Assembly (NCBI GenBank): GCA_023213395.1 | Contig: CM041465.1 | Coordinates: 97,471,741-97,535,740 of the forward strand | DNA length: 64,000 nucleotides | From: Cycas panzhihuaensis | Taxonomy: Eukaryota; Cycadophyta | Direction of reading: 5' to 3' | Part shown: piece by piece, positions 1 to 12,112 of the stretch | Numbering within the stretch: the first letter of the stretch is position 1 | Layout: each line of letters starts with the position of its first letter | The notes under the pieces: generated by a model | What the model was told of the DNA's origin: nothing | Database searches by the model: none | What the model saw: the letters and a program-made list of their open reading frames with translations, nothing else | Position numbers and translations under genes: made by a program

Positions 1-860
1 GGAGATCTGGAAGTAGAGAGATGCCAATATCATCTTTCTAATTCACTATTTTGAGTGCATAGCAAACCTTGTTTTAGTAAGGATGAATAATAGTAAATAA
101 GACTATGTATGGATTTTAGAGATCTTAATAAGCATTTATTAAGAGATAACTATCCTTTATCCCATATGGAATAATTATTATAGATAATTATAAGCTCATA
201 AATGATTCCATAGTTGGATGGGTTTTTTAGATTTAATTAGATATTGGTAGATGAAAGGGACAGACACATGATAACATTCACCACTCTCTAAGGAACATTT
301 TCCTATAAAAGGATGCATTTTTTACTTTTAAATATGGAACCCACTTTCTAAATGGTTATGGATCAATCATTCAAGGGCTTGATCTTTATGATCATAGTCA
401 TATATCTTGATGATATAACAATATTCTCCAAAAATAAAGCTAGGTATATTAATCACTTAAGGTGTATTTTTTAGAGATACAAGTAATTTGATATTTCTTT
501 AAACCCAAAGAAGACTATATTTAGGGTCACTAAGGAAAAATATTACATGGATATATGATCTTCTTAGAAGGAATTTGTATTGATCTTGAAAGGATAAGAG
601 TAATTAGAGAACTTGCTCCAACTACTAATAGAAAAGTAGTACAATCTTTCTCTAATAAAGGCATTTTTCTTAAAAGATTTATTTTAGACTTTGCCAGGAT
701 AACATTGCCTATTAATAAGTTGTTGAAGAAAGATATTCTATTTAAATAAGATTAACCTACACAATAGGATTTTGAATTAATTAAATAAGTAATCACTCAA
801 AGTCTTTTATTAGTAAGCCCAAAATTTACTTTAAATTTCATAATATTCACTTCTAAATTT
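1..860 (+). pseudogene. Ty3/gypsy reverse transcriptase fragment (decayed)
   Basis: This is the palm and connection part of a Ty3/gypsy reverse transcriptase, cut by the window edge. The LDGF-like palm block lies near 213-225 and the catalytic box reads YLDD at 403-414, followed by an IFSK-like stretch. Downstream come the SLNPKK block (about 495-515) and, in the short open frame 555-749, the typical connection region with RIRVI, a SFSNKGIFLKRFILDFA-like stretch and LLKKD. Several stops and at least one frame change are present. The match ends near 860, where the RNase H domain should begin, and the integrase of the same type resumes only near 3,950, so an insertion or rearrangement lies between. 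The lineage is not assigned. Confidence 0.8.
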
Positions 861-1368
861 TTTGATGTGCCTATTTAGTGACTTTATCAAGTTGAAGATC
901 ATTTCAAGTTACATCTTATGCATATTTTGTTATGGGATTGTTATTAAGTTTTGAAAGGCTATTTTGATGTTGATGAAACATTATTTTCAAGCCCATTTTG
1001 AAGTTTTGTAGCTGTTTGAAGCCTATTTATACTTCTCAAGTGGACATCTTCTCCACATGTGGCACCACAATAATATGGTATGCTGGTGAAAGTCTACAAA
1101 AGCTCATATTTAGATTCCAATTACTGGAAGACCATCTTCATTACATGCTAGTGGATAATAATGTAACAAGGATCGTTAACAGTAGTTGAGAGAGTCCTTC
1201 TTCATTAGGAGCAACTCTATTTCAAACTTTTTTTTGCAGATCTATAGGTGGATAAAGGTTCTATATTCATTTTGCTGATATATATTCTCTTTGTGACTTA
1301 TTGTATTTAAGAAAATTAAAAGATTTCTATATTTAAGGCATTCAAATCTGGCCTATGTATTTATGTTT

Positions 1369-1404
<36 letters not shown>

Positions 1405-3407
1405 GCCAAATCAACTTGTTGGTGAGCAGCCAGAGAAGGATTGTAGATAAATAGCTTTCAAGATATAGAGTCTTAGTTTGTTGTACATCATCATTGAGAG
1501 CAATATAGAATGCAAAGGCATTGTACCTTCTAGGCAAATATGACATTGGACTAATGTGAAGAACTCTGTATAGGGAAGATCTTCTATTTTTAGTTCTCCT
1601 TCTTCTTCCATTTAGATGAATACATTGGTATCATTTACCAACATTTGTACTTTGTATCCAAAGAACTGCCTCGTTCAAATCATCTAGATGATAAGTACCC
1701 AAACTGACCCTTTAGTTCTCTGCTCATCCATCATGCCTCAACGCCTGGACAATCGCTTTGTTTATCAAGGCAAATGTTAGGAACACAGCTTCATCTTTTG
1801 CCTTAACACCCCAAGTGGTATCCATGATCCATTGCTAGTGGGGATCTTATTCATTCACTAGTACCATTATGTCACTGCCATTTCTTTCTTCGAAATGGAA
1901 GTCAGGGTTAGAGATGACATGAACTAAACATGAACTCTGAGTAGTGATGGCGACACCTTGGATTCACTTTATAGTCTGTGGCAACCTGTAAATCTGCAAA
2001 TACTCTCTTATGGCAACTGAACTGACAGCTCATCTCATCAACCACATTGTTATTCTGGGTGCTCTTTCTAATTGCATTAATGACATTGTATCTGAGCTCC
2101 ATGACCTCGTTTGATAGATCTATAGGAAGGATCACAGTTTGTCATCATCTTGCTCACCTACAACCTATCAATGGTGAATAGAAAATTCAATGGCGATGAC
2201 CTACACATAGAAGTTTGATCTCCTACAAATCGATGGTGGTAATAGAATAGAACTACAACCATAATTCCATGGTGATACAAACTCAATGGTGGCAGATCAA
2301 ATTAGTTCTGGCAAAACCCTAATATTTTAGGGTTATGATATTTACTTTGGCGTATTTCTTTGATGGCAGACTTCAAATTTTATTAAAAAGGATGTATTTT
2401 TTTATAATTTAAAAAATTAAATTAAGTTATACTGTATATTATTTCAAGTTCACCTAACCCCCTTAGTTGTCAGTGCCTGGTCATATAGAGGCTTAATGCG
2501 ACCTACAACCAGCTCATGGAGGGGGCTCGTCCTCAATTTTATCATTTTCTAAGAGTACTGGTCACCTTTTTGGCTATATCTTGAGATTAGAAGCTGTGAT
2601 TTTAGTCTCGTTTATTGTGTTAGATCTGTGACAGAGAGACCTTTCATTTGATAGGTCATTTAACACATTTTGGAGATGTTTTTATAGAGATTTTTATTTT
2701 AAAGTCACAAGTTTCTATTTGTCTTTATTTTTTCTCAGCTTCTTTAGGTACATATTATATTTTTAAGGCTTCTTGATGTAATGTACCCTAAATGGAGGGG
2801 ATAGCATGTACTATGGACTTATTTTTGTCTCTTAAAGAACCCATTGTGATTATATTATACTTCATTTATGAGAGAGAGTCATATATGCTACACAAGTCAC
2901 ATATTATTTTTCAATCATGAAAAAACTTCTAATACTAGTTATTTTTGCCCACAGTGGCAAGTTATTAGCCTAATGAGGCATTTTTTAACCCATGTGGAAT
3001 GTTTAAGGCCATAGTTCCATTGCATTTCTAGCCATTAGATACTAAATAAGTGCTAGTTCTATTGAGCAAGAGGTAGGACATACTTTTAGAAGCTACTCTT
3101 GCCTGCCATGTGCCATCTGCTTTATATATATATATTGTACTTGCACTCCTATATGAGCAAGGGGTGGGACCTTATTCAGCTACTCTTGCTAGCTCTTGAT
3201 TGATCCACATATACAAAGGGAGTTTCTACCAAACTAGCGATTGCAATAGTTGATGACCCATGCATTCCAGTATATGGACTCCACTTCATATGGACTTCAA
3301 TAGCTTTTTATTCTGTGCAGTAGCATTTGTGATCCAACAGACTTTTGGAGACTCGAGCTTATCATTGATGTGATGATATTTATGTAATTGACTATTACAT
3401 AGGGGAA
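861..3407. other. Unassigned insert between gypsy RT and integrase
   Basis: About 2.5 kb of AT-rich DNA replaces the RNase H region of the gypsy element. I recognise no polyprotein domain on either strand. The short open frames at 998-1189 (+), 1411-1611 (-) and 1908-2135 (-) match nothing I know. It holds an (AG)n microsatellite and ends at a possible LTR start at 3,408. It may be the body of another degenerate element. Confidence 0.4.
1372..1399. repeat. (AG)n microsatellite
   Basis: An uninterrupted AG dinucleotide run of about 28 bases inside the unassigned insert. Confidence 0.95.
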
Positions 3408-3674
3408 TGTTGGGTGTAATACCTAATTATATTAACCGTATATAAACTCTCTCTATTTCTTATATTTTATATTAGAGTTGTGGTCCACCTTAATATGTGT
3501 TCCACCTCTAAGTAGTCCACTGGGGTTCTCTCACTAGTGGTGAGCTTATACTATAAGTATGTACTCTTCTTTATTCATAACTAAGTTTTTGCTAATTCTC
3601 CAATATGGTGTCCATTTTGTACATACTTCATCTTTTTGTTATTCACCATTAGGGTTTGATATACTTATTACATT
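3408..3674 (+). repeat. Possible degenerate LTR
   Basis: The segment begins TGTTGGGTGTAATACC directly after an AGGGGAA purine tract, which looks like a polypurine tract followed by an LTR start. It has a TATA-like TATATAAA about 35 bases in and may end at TTATTACA near 3,674. No partner copy and no target duplication were found, so this stays a candidate. Confidence 0.3.
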
Positions 3675-3949
3675 CCTAATTCTAATAGTATACAAAATTT
3701 AAGAAATAAGCTTATACCTTAGAAAAGCCCAATGAAGATTTTAGGATATATATTATGCATAATCATATTATGATATATGTCCCCCTTGGGCCTTGTAAAA
3801 TTGATTCTCTTTCAAGTAGAACATTATAAGAGATGGGCTAGATTGTTGATAAAGATTTAAGAGTTTTATTTAAAAATCAAGCCAATCAAGTTCATTAACA
3901 GATAAGGCCTTTGTAAATGATTGTAAAGGTAGATATATAAAATCTTTTG

Positions 3950-5275
3950 AAGATTAGATGGGAGATGAAAGAATTGAATGAAGAGGCTATTATTAACTTT
4001 GTACTAGAGGTAGAATTGCCTAAGTATCATCATCAATTGAGAGATATTTAATACTATTTACATAATGGTCAATGTCCTACTTACTTGGATAAAAGAGGTC
4101 ATAGACCCTTAAAGTTGAGATTAATGCTATATGTCATGATCTAAGAAAAACTTTATAGAATAGGGTATGATGTAATGTTACTAGGATGCATGAATATGAA
4201 AGAAACTCAGAAGAGATTAAAGAAATTTTATTTACAAATGTGTGGTGGGCATTATTCAATAGAAGCAACAACCCATAAAATTATAAGGGTTGATTTCTTC
4301 TAGCCAATAATGTTTAAGGATACACATAAAGGAATCAAAAGTTTTCAAGCTTGCCAAAAATATGTGGGCAAGTATAAGTTAAGTGTTATTCCATTCAAAT
4401 AAGTTAATGTTGATGAGCCCTTTGAGATATAGCATTTGGACTTCATAGATCCCATAAACCCACCTTCAAGTAAGTGTCATATTTTTATTCTCATTGTTAT
4501 CAATTATTTCACTAGATGGATTAAGATGATAACTACTAAATAGACTATTACAAAAATGGTGATTAATTTCTTACAAAAGATAATAATACTAAGATTTAGT
4601 ATTCTTCCATTTTTTGTATTAGATAATGGAGTGTCCTTTACATCTACCAAAATGGTTAAATTTTATAGTTAAAATGGGATCATCTTGAATGCTTCATCTA
4701 ATTATTACCCATAAAGGAATAGATTAATAAAGTCAACAAATAAAAATCTTATTAAAATCCTAAAGAGGATATTTAAGTACAGTCAATGAGATTGGCATAT
4801 AAAGCTTCATTAAGCTCTTTAGGCTAATAAGACTACCACCAATGAGGCATTAGGTTATTATCTATTTCTATTGGTATATAGTACGAAAGCTTTGCTTCCA
4901 TCTTATCTAGCTCTAAATGTATTTTTACTATCAAACCTTAAGTAGATATATCTACTTCATAAAAGAATGATAGATTTAGTTGCTTTAGAAGAGAAAAGGA
5001 TCAAAGCAAAAGAAAATTTTCTCAAATATCAAGTAAAAGTTAATAGGTATTCTAATGAGAAACTTGCCTTAGACAAGTGTTTCTGTTGAAGAGATAAGGT
5101 CTTAATATGGGACAAAATAAAGAAGTTAAGCACTCATAGGAAGTTTAATTCTCTATAGCTAGGACCATTTATCATATCCTAGAAAGTTAACACTAATGTT
5201 TTCAAGCTAAAGAATGCTAAGGGAGAGGGGCTTACTATTTTAGTTAATAATAGGTTTCTCAAACCTTTCTTCTAA
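3950..5275 (+). pseudogene. Ty3/gypsy integrase (decayed)
   Basis: This is an integrase with its N-terminal zinc region, catalytic core and C-terminal domain in order. The zinc region keeps CGGHYS near 4,240 and a CQKY block near 4,353. The first catalytic Asp is in the HLDFID block near 4,435, the second in DNG at 4,622-4,630, and the expected Glu of the NG.VE motif is Lys (codon 4,730-4,732). The C-terminal part keeps a GPFIIS-like block (about 5,160) and ends with VNNRFLKPFF near 5,275. Many stops interrupt it, mostly where Gln or Trp is expected. It probably belongs to the same element as the RT fragment at 1-860. No chromodomain is visible. Confidence 0.8.
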
Positions 5276-6101
5276 ATGGAATAATATTACTCTTAGATGT
5301 TGCTTATAAATATTATATATAGTTTTCTTTTTCTACAATAGGAATAGGTTTGGTTCATATACCTAAATTAAAGATGGAATTAAGGATTTACTTTAAACCA
5401 CCCAATGGGGAATGATTTGAAGTAAGCAGGATAATGTTATACCCCTTTTTAGTATAAAAGGGGTGTATGAAGAAAAAATGGACTTGGGGTAGAATATATT
5501 TATGATGGGAGATCTATATAAGACCAGTGAAGAAGATAAATGGAAATAATTATAATAATGAGTCTTTTGGGGTTTATAAATGAGTATTTTAGAAGGGAGT
5601 TACATGTAGGTACAAGTTTATAAGATGGTTTATTTGCCAAAAGGAAAGCTGGTGATAGAGATCTTGAAGTTGAAAAGATATTGCTTTGGGAGATAGTAAC
5701 TCATAGGATAAAAATATTACTAAATAAGGACTTTATGGAGAAAACATAATTGGGCCCATCAATTTGAACTAAAATAGGAAAAGTATAAATAAAAGAAAAA
5801 TTAAGACTACCACATTGATGCACTCTCATATGGAGGGTCTATGATGGAAGAGTATTTATCCATGAATATTTTCATAAGATAAAGATATCATGGGAGATAT
5901 AATTTATAGGAGAAGAATAATAGAGCCCATCATTATAAAGTGAAAAGGAGAAAAAATATAAGGTAAAGAAAGAATTAAGTTCTCTTGTAAAAAGGGTCCC
6001 CTTCAAATTGATTAAGTAATAAAAGATAGATAAAGTAGAAGGAAGGAGTCCACATAAGAGGTAACTTATAGGAGGGATAACTTATAGGATGGATGGATTA
6101 T
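5276..6101. other. Non-coding 3' region of the gypsy element
   Basis: There is no coding signal here. A possible LTR start, TGTTATACCCC, lies near 5,436 and includes an inverted repeat with arms ACCCCTTTT (5,441-5,449) and AAAAGGGGT (5,456-5,464). Two similar purine-rich stretches, each with CCCATCA followed by an A/G-rich run ending in AATTAAG, occur near 5,756-5,806 and 5,928-5,975. The copia element F inserted at the right edge. Confidence 0.4.
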
Positions 6102-6106
6102 GGGGG
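6102..6106. repeat. Target site duplication GGGGG (left)
   Basis: Five bases GGGGG directly before the 5' LTR; the same five bases follow the 3' LTR at 11,262-11,266. Confidence 0.85.
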
Positions 6107-6647
6107 TGTTAAATATATTGAATACTTTATAAGTATTACATATATATAAGGAGGCTAAAATTTTGGTCCTACTTCGGCACAAAGTTTCCCTCTAACTCCC
6201 TACAAGGAGATCCAGGGGGGGTGGTAGCCCCCTTTGGTAGGGGATGTTAGGGGGGTTTGGGGGGACGAGGAGATGTCTATCTACCCTACAAGTATGGGTT
6301 CGAGGGTAGAAACCCCGAAAGTAAATTTTAGGATTCAAATAGAGAAAAGAATCAAAGTCATTCATCATAAAGACCCTAGATCTAATGGTTTAGATCTTAT
6401 ACCTTCTTATAACATTCTTTATAGAACTTGAATTAGGTAAGTTTTCGTAGAGTGTATAGAGTAGATGAGGTAAGTTAGGGTTTCATATCTATAATTTCTT
6501 CATCTATTACTCAGATTAATAAAAGGTCTATGCTTAGGCTTGAATCTCCTAGTGTTCTGAGTGTGTGCTTGATTCGTTTATGCTATTTGTTCTTTGCATG
6601 GTTAAAGTTCTATTAATATTACTTTCATAGTTACATTTTTCTTTTTA
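6107..6647 (+). repeat. 5' LTR of copia element F
   Basis: 541 bp, aligned end to end with the LTR at 10,721-11,261. Shared landmarks are a TATATATAAGGAGGC stretch near the start, a CCCTAGATCT block and AATAAAAGGTCTATGCTTAG, whose AATAAA is a plausible polyadenylation signal. The terminal CA has become TA. Confidence 0.93.
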
Positions 6648-6649
6648 TT

Positions 6650-6661
6650 TGGTATCAGAGC
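6650..6661 (+). promoter_or_regulatory. Primer binding site (initiator-Met tRNA type)
   Basis: TGGTATCAGAGC, two bases after the LTR end, is the standard plant copia primer site complementary to the 3' part of initiator methionine tRNA. Confidence 0.9.
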
Positions 6662-6749
6662 TAAGGGCTTTAGCTCTATGGGAAGCCATGTAGTGAGTGG
6701 ATGTCTTATTTAGTAAACATAAGTGTAAAGATCATAGTAAGCATTATGA

Positions 6750-7470
6750 GATGGAGATTAAAAAGTTCAATGGCCAAAACTTTGAGTTATGAAAGCTAAA
6801 GATAGAAGATATGCTTATTGAGAAGGATCAATAGATTATTATAGTAGGAACACAACCTATGAATATGGATAATAAATACTAGAAGAAGCTTAATTAAAAA
6901 GTAATTATTTTGATAAGGTTATACCTTTTAGACATAATGTTATTGAACATTGCTACAGATCCTATGACCAAAGATCTATGGATAAAGTTAAGGGCTTTAT
7001 ATCAAACTAATTCCCTAGTTAATAAGCTATTCTTTTAAAAATATTGTATTCACTCAGGATGAGTGATGGAGAAATAGTTATAGATTATCTCATTATATTT
7101 AACACTATGGTGATCTAACTTATTTCAGTTGGAGTAATAATATCTAAGGAAGATAAGTATATTACCCTGTTATATTTCCTTCTTGATTACTGGGATAATC
7201 TTGTGATGACAATTAGTAGCACAACTACTACCACCCTTAAATTTGATGATGTTGTTGCTACTCTACTATCAGAAGAGATAAGGTAAAAATCTTCTAAGAA
7301 TCATTTGAAAGAAGCATTAGTAGTGAGATATCAAATGTGGAATCATGACCAACAGAGCTCTGGAAATAAATGACCAAAATCTAGAGGGAAATCCAAATCT
7401 CTAAGAAGAGGCTTATGAGTATGTTAGAGATGTAGGAAGGCTTGCTATATGAAGAGCTAGTGTCAAGTCA
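6750..7470 (+). pseudogene. copia gag of element F (decayed)
   Basis: The nucleocapsid precursor opens near 6,750 with the typical copia gag start (MEIKKFNG, then FEL*KLKIEDML with a stop for Trp). It runs through a DLWIKLRALYQ block near 6,980 and ends in a zinc knuckle at 7,422-7,463. The knuckle keeps its three Cys, but the His is Tyr (CAT to TAT) and a stop follows the first Cys. Several further in-frame stops are present. It is therefore not translatable as one protein. Confidence 0.82.
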
Positions 7471-8750
7471 AGGTTGATAAAAGAAAGTCACCTAAAGCTA
7501 CTCCTTCCACAATAGGAAGAGCCTATGATAAAGTTGATGGCAATGTTTATCTGGCAACTTTAAATAAGTTATTAAATATTGAGTCTTGGTTAATTGACTC
7601 TGGTGCTTCACTTCATGTTACTTCCCATAGGGAGTGGTTTTATAAATACACAAGTATTGATGGAGGTAAAGTATTTCTTGGGGATCATTACCCATATAAA
7701 ATGATAGTTCATGGAAGGTTAAAGGTTCAATTTAGGGATGAAAGGGTTAAAACTATCCCTAATGTGAGTTATATTCCTAGTTTAGCTATGAGTCTATTAT
7801 CTATCAATTAATTAAGTGATGTAGGAATATAAGTGATTTTTATTAAAGATAGTTGTATAATGGTACATAGAGAATTGGTATTAGTAAGAGAGGTCTAATT
7901 TTGAATGTTATATAAGCTTGATGCAAGCATAGTGTATGTTGATAGTTACAATCCAACTATTATAGAAAGTAGTAATTATACAGGCAAGACTCAAATATCA
8001 CATGCTAGTAAAACTATGTTATGGCATTAGAGATTGGGCCATATTAGAGAGAAAGGTCTCCATGATTTATTCTCTAAAGGTATGATAGAAGACATCTCTA
8101 AAATTAATGACTAATTTGATTTTGATTTTTGTGAGTATTGTGTGTATGACAAACAAAATTGGGTCAATTTTCTTTTAAGCTCAAAGAGAGCAAAGGGTGT
8201 TTTGCAATTGGTACATAATGATGTTTTTAGACCTATTGATGTTCCCTTATTGGGTGGTTCCAAATACTTCATCTCATTCATAGATGATTTCTTGAGAAAT
8301 ATTTGGTTGTATTTTCTTAGGGAGAAATCTAAGGTCTTTAATAAATTTGAAGAATTCAACACCTTGGTTAGGAATCAAAGTGAAAAGTGGATTAAGGTAC
8401 TAAGGATTAATAATATAGGTGACTTTTGCTTAAAGGAGTTTAAGAAGTTCTATAAGTAGTATGGAATAGCAAGGTAAAATATAATTTCCTATATGCCATA
8501 GTAGAATGGAGTTGCTAAAAGGATGAATAGGATCTTGTTAGAGAGATTAAGGTATATGCTTACTGTTACTAGATTAGAGAAGGAATTATGGGCTGAGGCT
8601 ATGATAACTACAAGCTACTTGATAAATAAATCATCAACAACTACCTTAGTCTACAAAACACTTGAAGAAGTATGGTTTGGTAAGAAACCATCTCCTGGTC
8701 ATCTTAGAGTTTTTTATTGTGAAGCTTCTATACATGTTCCTAAATAGTAG
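7471..8750 (+). pseudogene. copia protease and integrase of element F (decayed)
   Basis: The aspartic protease keeps its active site DSGAS at 7,596-7,610 in a SWLIDSGASLHVTS context. The pre-integrase block LGHI.EKGL lies near 8,036-8,065. The integrase core follows: the first Asp is in HNDVF (about 8,213-8,227). The motif usually written RSDNGGEF reads RINNIGDF (about 8,402-8,425), so the second catalytic Asp is Asn. The NGVAERMN motif reads NGVAKRMN (about 8,508-8,531), so the catalytic Glu is Lys. The longest open stretch is 8,142-8,459. Two of three DDE residues are gone, so the enzyme would be dead even without its stops. Confidence 0.87.
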
Positions 8751-9000
8751 AGGACTAAGCTTGATTTCAAAGAACAAAAGACTATTTTTGTTGGATATAG
8801 TGATGTTGTCAAAGGGTATAAGCCTTATAACCTTGAATCATAAAAGGTTATGTCTAGTCATGATGTTGTCTTTAGAGAGGAATTCAACTCTCTAAATCAA
8901 GATGATGAACCAAAGAAGGAAGACTCTAAGAAGGTATTGAGTTAGAATATGAGTCAGTTGAAGAGGAAGGGATAGTTGTAGAGGTAGCACAACCTCAAGA

Positions 9001-10710
9001 AGCCTACATCTTGAGGAGATCAACTCGTGAGAAAAGATATCCTGATAGGTCTACTCTTGAAGACTTCCACCACTCCTCTTTTATTTTATCTACTACAAAT
9101 AATAATCTAGGTATTGTTTGGGATGCTCTAGAATCAAAAGAGAGCTAACTCTATATAAAAGCCATAGAAGAAGAACTAATGGTATTGGATAAAAATAACA
9201 CATGGGATTTGGTGGATTTGCCTAATGGAAAAAAACTTGTTAATAACAAATGGATTTTCAAGAATAAGTTCTAGGTAGATGGTACTATAGAAAAGTACAA
9301 GATATACTTAATGGCAAAAGGCTATTCCTAGGTCAAGGGAATAGATTTTATTGAGGTATTTTCTCCTATTGCAAAAGTAGCTTCAATTAGATTTTATTTG
9401 GCTATAGTAACTACCTATGAACTTAAGGTAGATCAAATGGATATGAAGACTATATTTCTTCATGGTGACCTTAAGAAAGAAATTTATGCATTACAGCCTA
9501 AAGGTTTTGAAGTTGCAGGGAAGGAGAATATGGCATGTAGGTTGAAGAAGTCATTATATGGCTTGAAACAATCATCAAGGATGTGTTATTAGAAGATTAA
9601 TTCACATGTATTAGAAAATGGCTTTGTGAAAAATGAAGTAGATCATTGTATCTATTATAAATAGGTTGGTGATTACTTTGTTATGCTAGCTTTATATGTT
9701 AATGACATACTTTTAGTTGGTAATAATAAAGAAATAAACCAACTTATATAAGGCCAATTAGCATCTTATTTTGAGATGAAGGACATTAGTACTTCACATT
9801 TTATTTTAGGCATTGATATTAAAATAGATAGGAGAAACAAGAAGACTTGGCATAGCCAAAGATGGTACATTGAGACAATATTGCAATGGTTCATGTTATA
9901 TGATAGTAAACTAGTTAATATTCCTCTTCTTATGGGTTTAAAATTATCAGCTGAACAATACCTAAAGACTCACCAAGAAGTTGAAGAGATGGTATTTGTC
10001 TCTTATACTAATGTTTTTGGTAGTCTGATATATATAATGGTTTATACTTAACTAGACATTACTGATGTAGTAGGGGTAGTTAGCAGGTACATGTCAAACC
10101 TGGGTAAGGAGCATTGGGTGGTTATGAAAAGGATTTTCAAGTATTTATAGGGTACATCAGACTATGGAATTTACTATCAAGGAGATCCCATAGAGAGTAT
10201 AATAGTGAACTTAAGAGGTTTTATTGATGTTGATTGAGTTCAAGATCTTGATAGTAAAAGATCTACAAGTGGGTATATTTTTACCTTCTATGGTGGCATA
10301 GTTAACTGGATGAGTAAAAGACAAGAAGTTATGATATTTTCTAGCACATAAGTAGAGTATATGGTAGTTATCCATGCATGTAAGGAAGTAGTTTGGTTAT
10401 AGAGATTATGAATAGATGTTAGCTTTAAGTAGGATGCTATGAGGATAGATTGTGATAGTCAAAGAAGAATCTACTTAGCGAAAAACCTCACTTTTCATGC
10501 TCGATTGAAGTATATTAAGTGTAATTCCATTTTATGAGAGAAATGGTTCAAGATGGTGGACTTGTAAAAGATTTCTACATAAGAGAATGTTGTAGATTCA
10601 TTGACTAAGGTTGTTAGTACAGAAAAATTTAAATGGTATAGAAAGGCAATAAGTGTTTGTGGTTTTGGCATTAAGTAGTTGTGTATAGGTTCCTTGTAAA
10701 GTGTTCAATA
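9001..10710 (+). pseudogene. copia reverse transcriptase and RNase H of element F (decayed)
   Basis: The RT starts near 9,180 with the copia N-terminal block (LDKNNTWDLVDLP) and continues with the FSPIAKV block, QMDMKTIFLHGDL and LKKSLYGLKQSSR in the open stretch 9,398-9,592. The catalytic YVDD reads YVND (9,695-9,706), an Asp-to-Asn change. The connection region with FILGIDI is in the open frame 9,776-10,051. RNase H follows, with D.DSKRSTSGY near 10,235-10,275 and an EY.A.-like block near 10,350, and ends near 10,680. Stops are frequent, mostly at expected Gln or Trp positions. Confidence 0.88.
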
Positions 10711-10720
10711 AATAGGAGGT

Positions 10721-11261
10721 TGTTGAATATATTGAATACTTTACAAGTGTTACATATATATAAGGAGGCTAAAATTTTAGTCCTACTTTGATGTTATTTT
10801 CTCCTCCAACTCCCTGTGGGAGAGCCCAAGGGGAACAATAACACCCTTTAATAGGGGGATGTTAGTAGGGAGGGGTGAGATGTCTTCCCCTCCCACATGT
10901 AGGGGTTTAGGGGAAACAACCCTCGAAGCAAATTTTAGTATTCAAACAAAAAAGAGAATCAGGGTCATTTATTATAAATACCCTAGATCTGATGGTTTAG
11001 ATCTTATACCTTTTTATATTATTCTTTATGTAACCCAAATTAGGTAATTCTTTGTATATCATATAGAGTGGATGAGTTGATGAGATGCATTGGGGTTTCA
11101 TCTCTAAATTTCTTTAGCTATTTCTTAGATTAATAAAAGGTCTATACTTAGACCTGAATCTCTTGATGTTCTAAGTGCGTGCTTTATTTGTTTATGCTAT
11201 TTGTTCTTTACATGGTAAAAATTCTATTAATATTACTTTCATGGTTGCATTTTTCTCTTCA
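10721..11261 (+). repeat. 3' LTR of copia element F
   Basis: 541 bp, the partner of 6,107-6,647. It starts TGTTGAATAT after the purine-rich AATAGGAGGT tract and ends CTCTTCA. The two LTRs differ at many single positions, mostly transitions, so the insertion is not recent. Confidence 0.93.
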
Positions 11262-11266
11262 GGGGG
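11262..11266. repeat. Target site duplication GGGGG (right)
   Basis: Matches the GGGGG at 6,102-6,106 on the other side of element F. Confidence 0.85.
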
Positions 11267-12112
11267 TTAGTGTTAAAAGAGGCAAAGAAAAGGAAAAGGG
11301 TCCCCTATAGAGTTTCCCCACATTAATAACATTCTATTTAAATGACATGAAAAAAATAGGGTTCTTATAGGAAACATACATATAGGTTTATATTTTCAAA
11401 GTTGAGATATTCAACCAAAGAGATTGAACTTTATGGAATAAAGTTCCTATGAAGTAAGCTTTCTATATAAAAGTATAAGAATGAATGACCATGACTCATA
11501 ATATGAAGTATTAAGACAACTAATTTAGGCTATTAATCAAATGAGACACATGAAAAAGGGAGTGTTGACCTTTATATTTCATCTTAGTAATTTATTTTAA
11601 TGATATAATATGAGTCACTTAATCATTGACATGCATGAGATTAATTAATAAGCTATAAATAGGATGTTAGTTTGAACTCTATAACACAACTAAAATAGAG
11701 TCAAATAATTATATCAATATTCTTCATCTTATTTTATTCACTATATTAATGTTATATAGAGTGAGAAGTGCAAAGGTAAAGGGGTCCATTTGACAAAGGT
11801 GAATTGTAGGAGGAAATCAACTTAAGGTAATATATGCTAACATAAAGGGGTCATCATGTTAGTCATTGATGACACTATAGTGAACATGAAGCACATAAAT
11901 AGTGAAAGATTCATAATAAAGCAATAGACTAATAACAAATTCTAGGAAATTAGGTTGGCATAAATTGGATTAATACCCAAGATTTTTCCTTACCTTGAAT
12001 TGGTAGTATGTTAGCCTCATATTTGAAGGAGGACTCCTGGTTGATAATCAACCTAAATGTTAAGTTAATAACTAATCTAAAAGCAATAAATTTCAGAAAA
12101 AAATTTAGACTA
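11267..12112. other. Unassigned intergenic DNA with a possible LTR
   Basis: No domain is recognised. A possible LTR begins TGTTGACC at 11,563, right after an AAAAAGGGAG purine tract, with TATAAAT at 11,654-11,660; its end is unclear (about 11,750) and no second copy was seen. The minus-strand open frame 11,950-12,150 is most likely chance. Confidence 0.3.

Larger units (their letters stand above)
6107..11261 (+). mobile_element. Complete Ty1/copia LTR retrotransposon (element F)
   Basis: A 5,155-bp element with two LTRs of exactly 541 bp, each beginning TGTT and ending with TA (5' copy) or CA (3' copy), flanked by GGGGG duplications. A TGGTATCAGAGC primer site follows the 5' LTR, and a purine-rich AATAGGAGGT precedes the 3' LTR. 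Between them one copia polyprotein can be followed in order: gag with zinc knuckle, protease, integrase, RT, RNase H. It is inactive, with stops throughout and changed catalytic residues in the zinc knuckle, integrase and RT. The gag start and the protein order fit plant copia; I lean to a Tork-type lineage without being sure. Confidence 0.93.

Noticed and set aside
560-749. Small + strand open frame as a separate gene
   Set aside because: It is the connection region of the gypsy RT and not a gene of its own.
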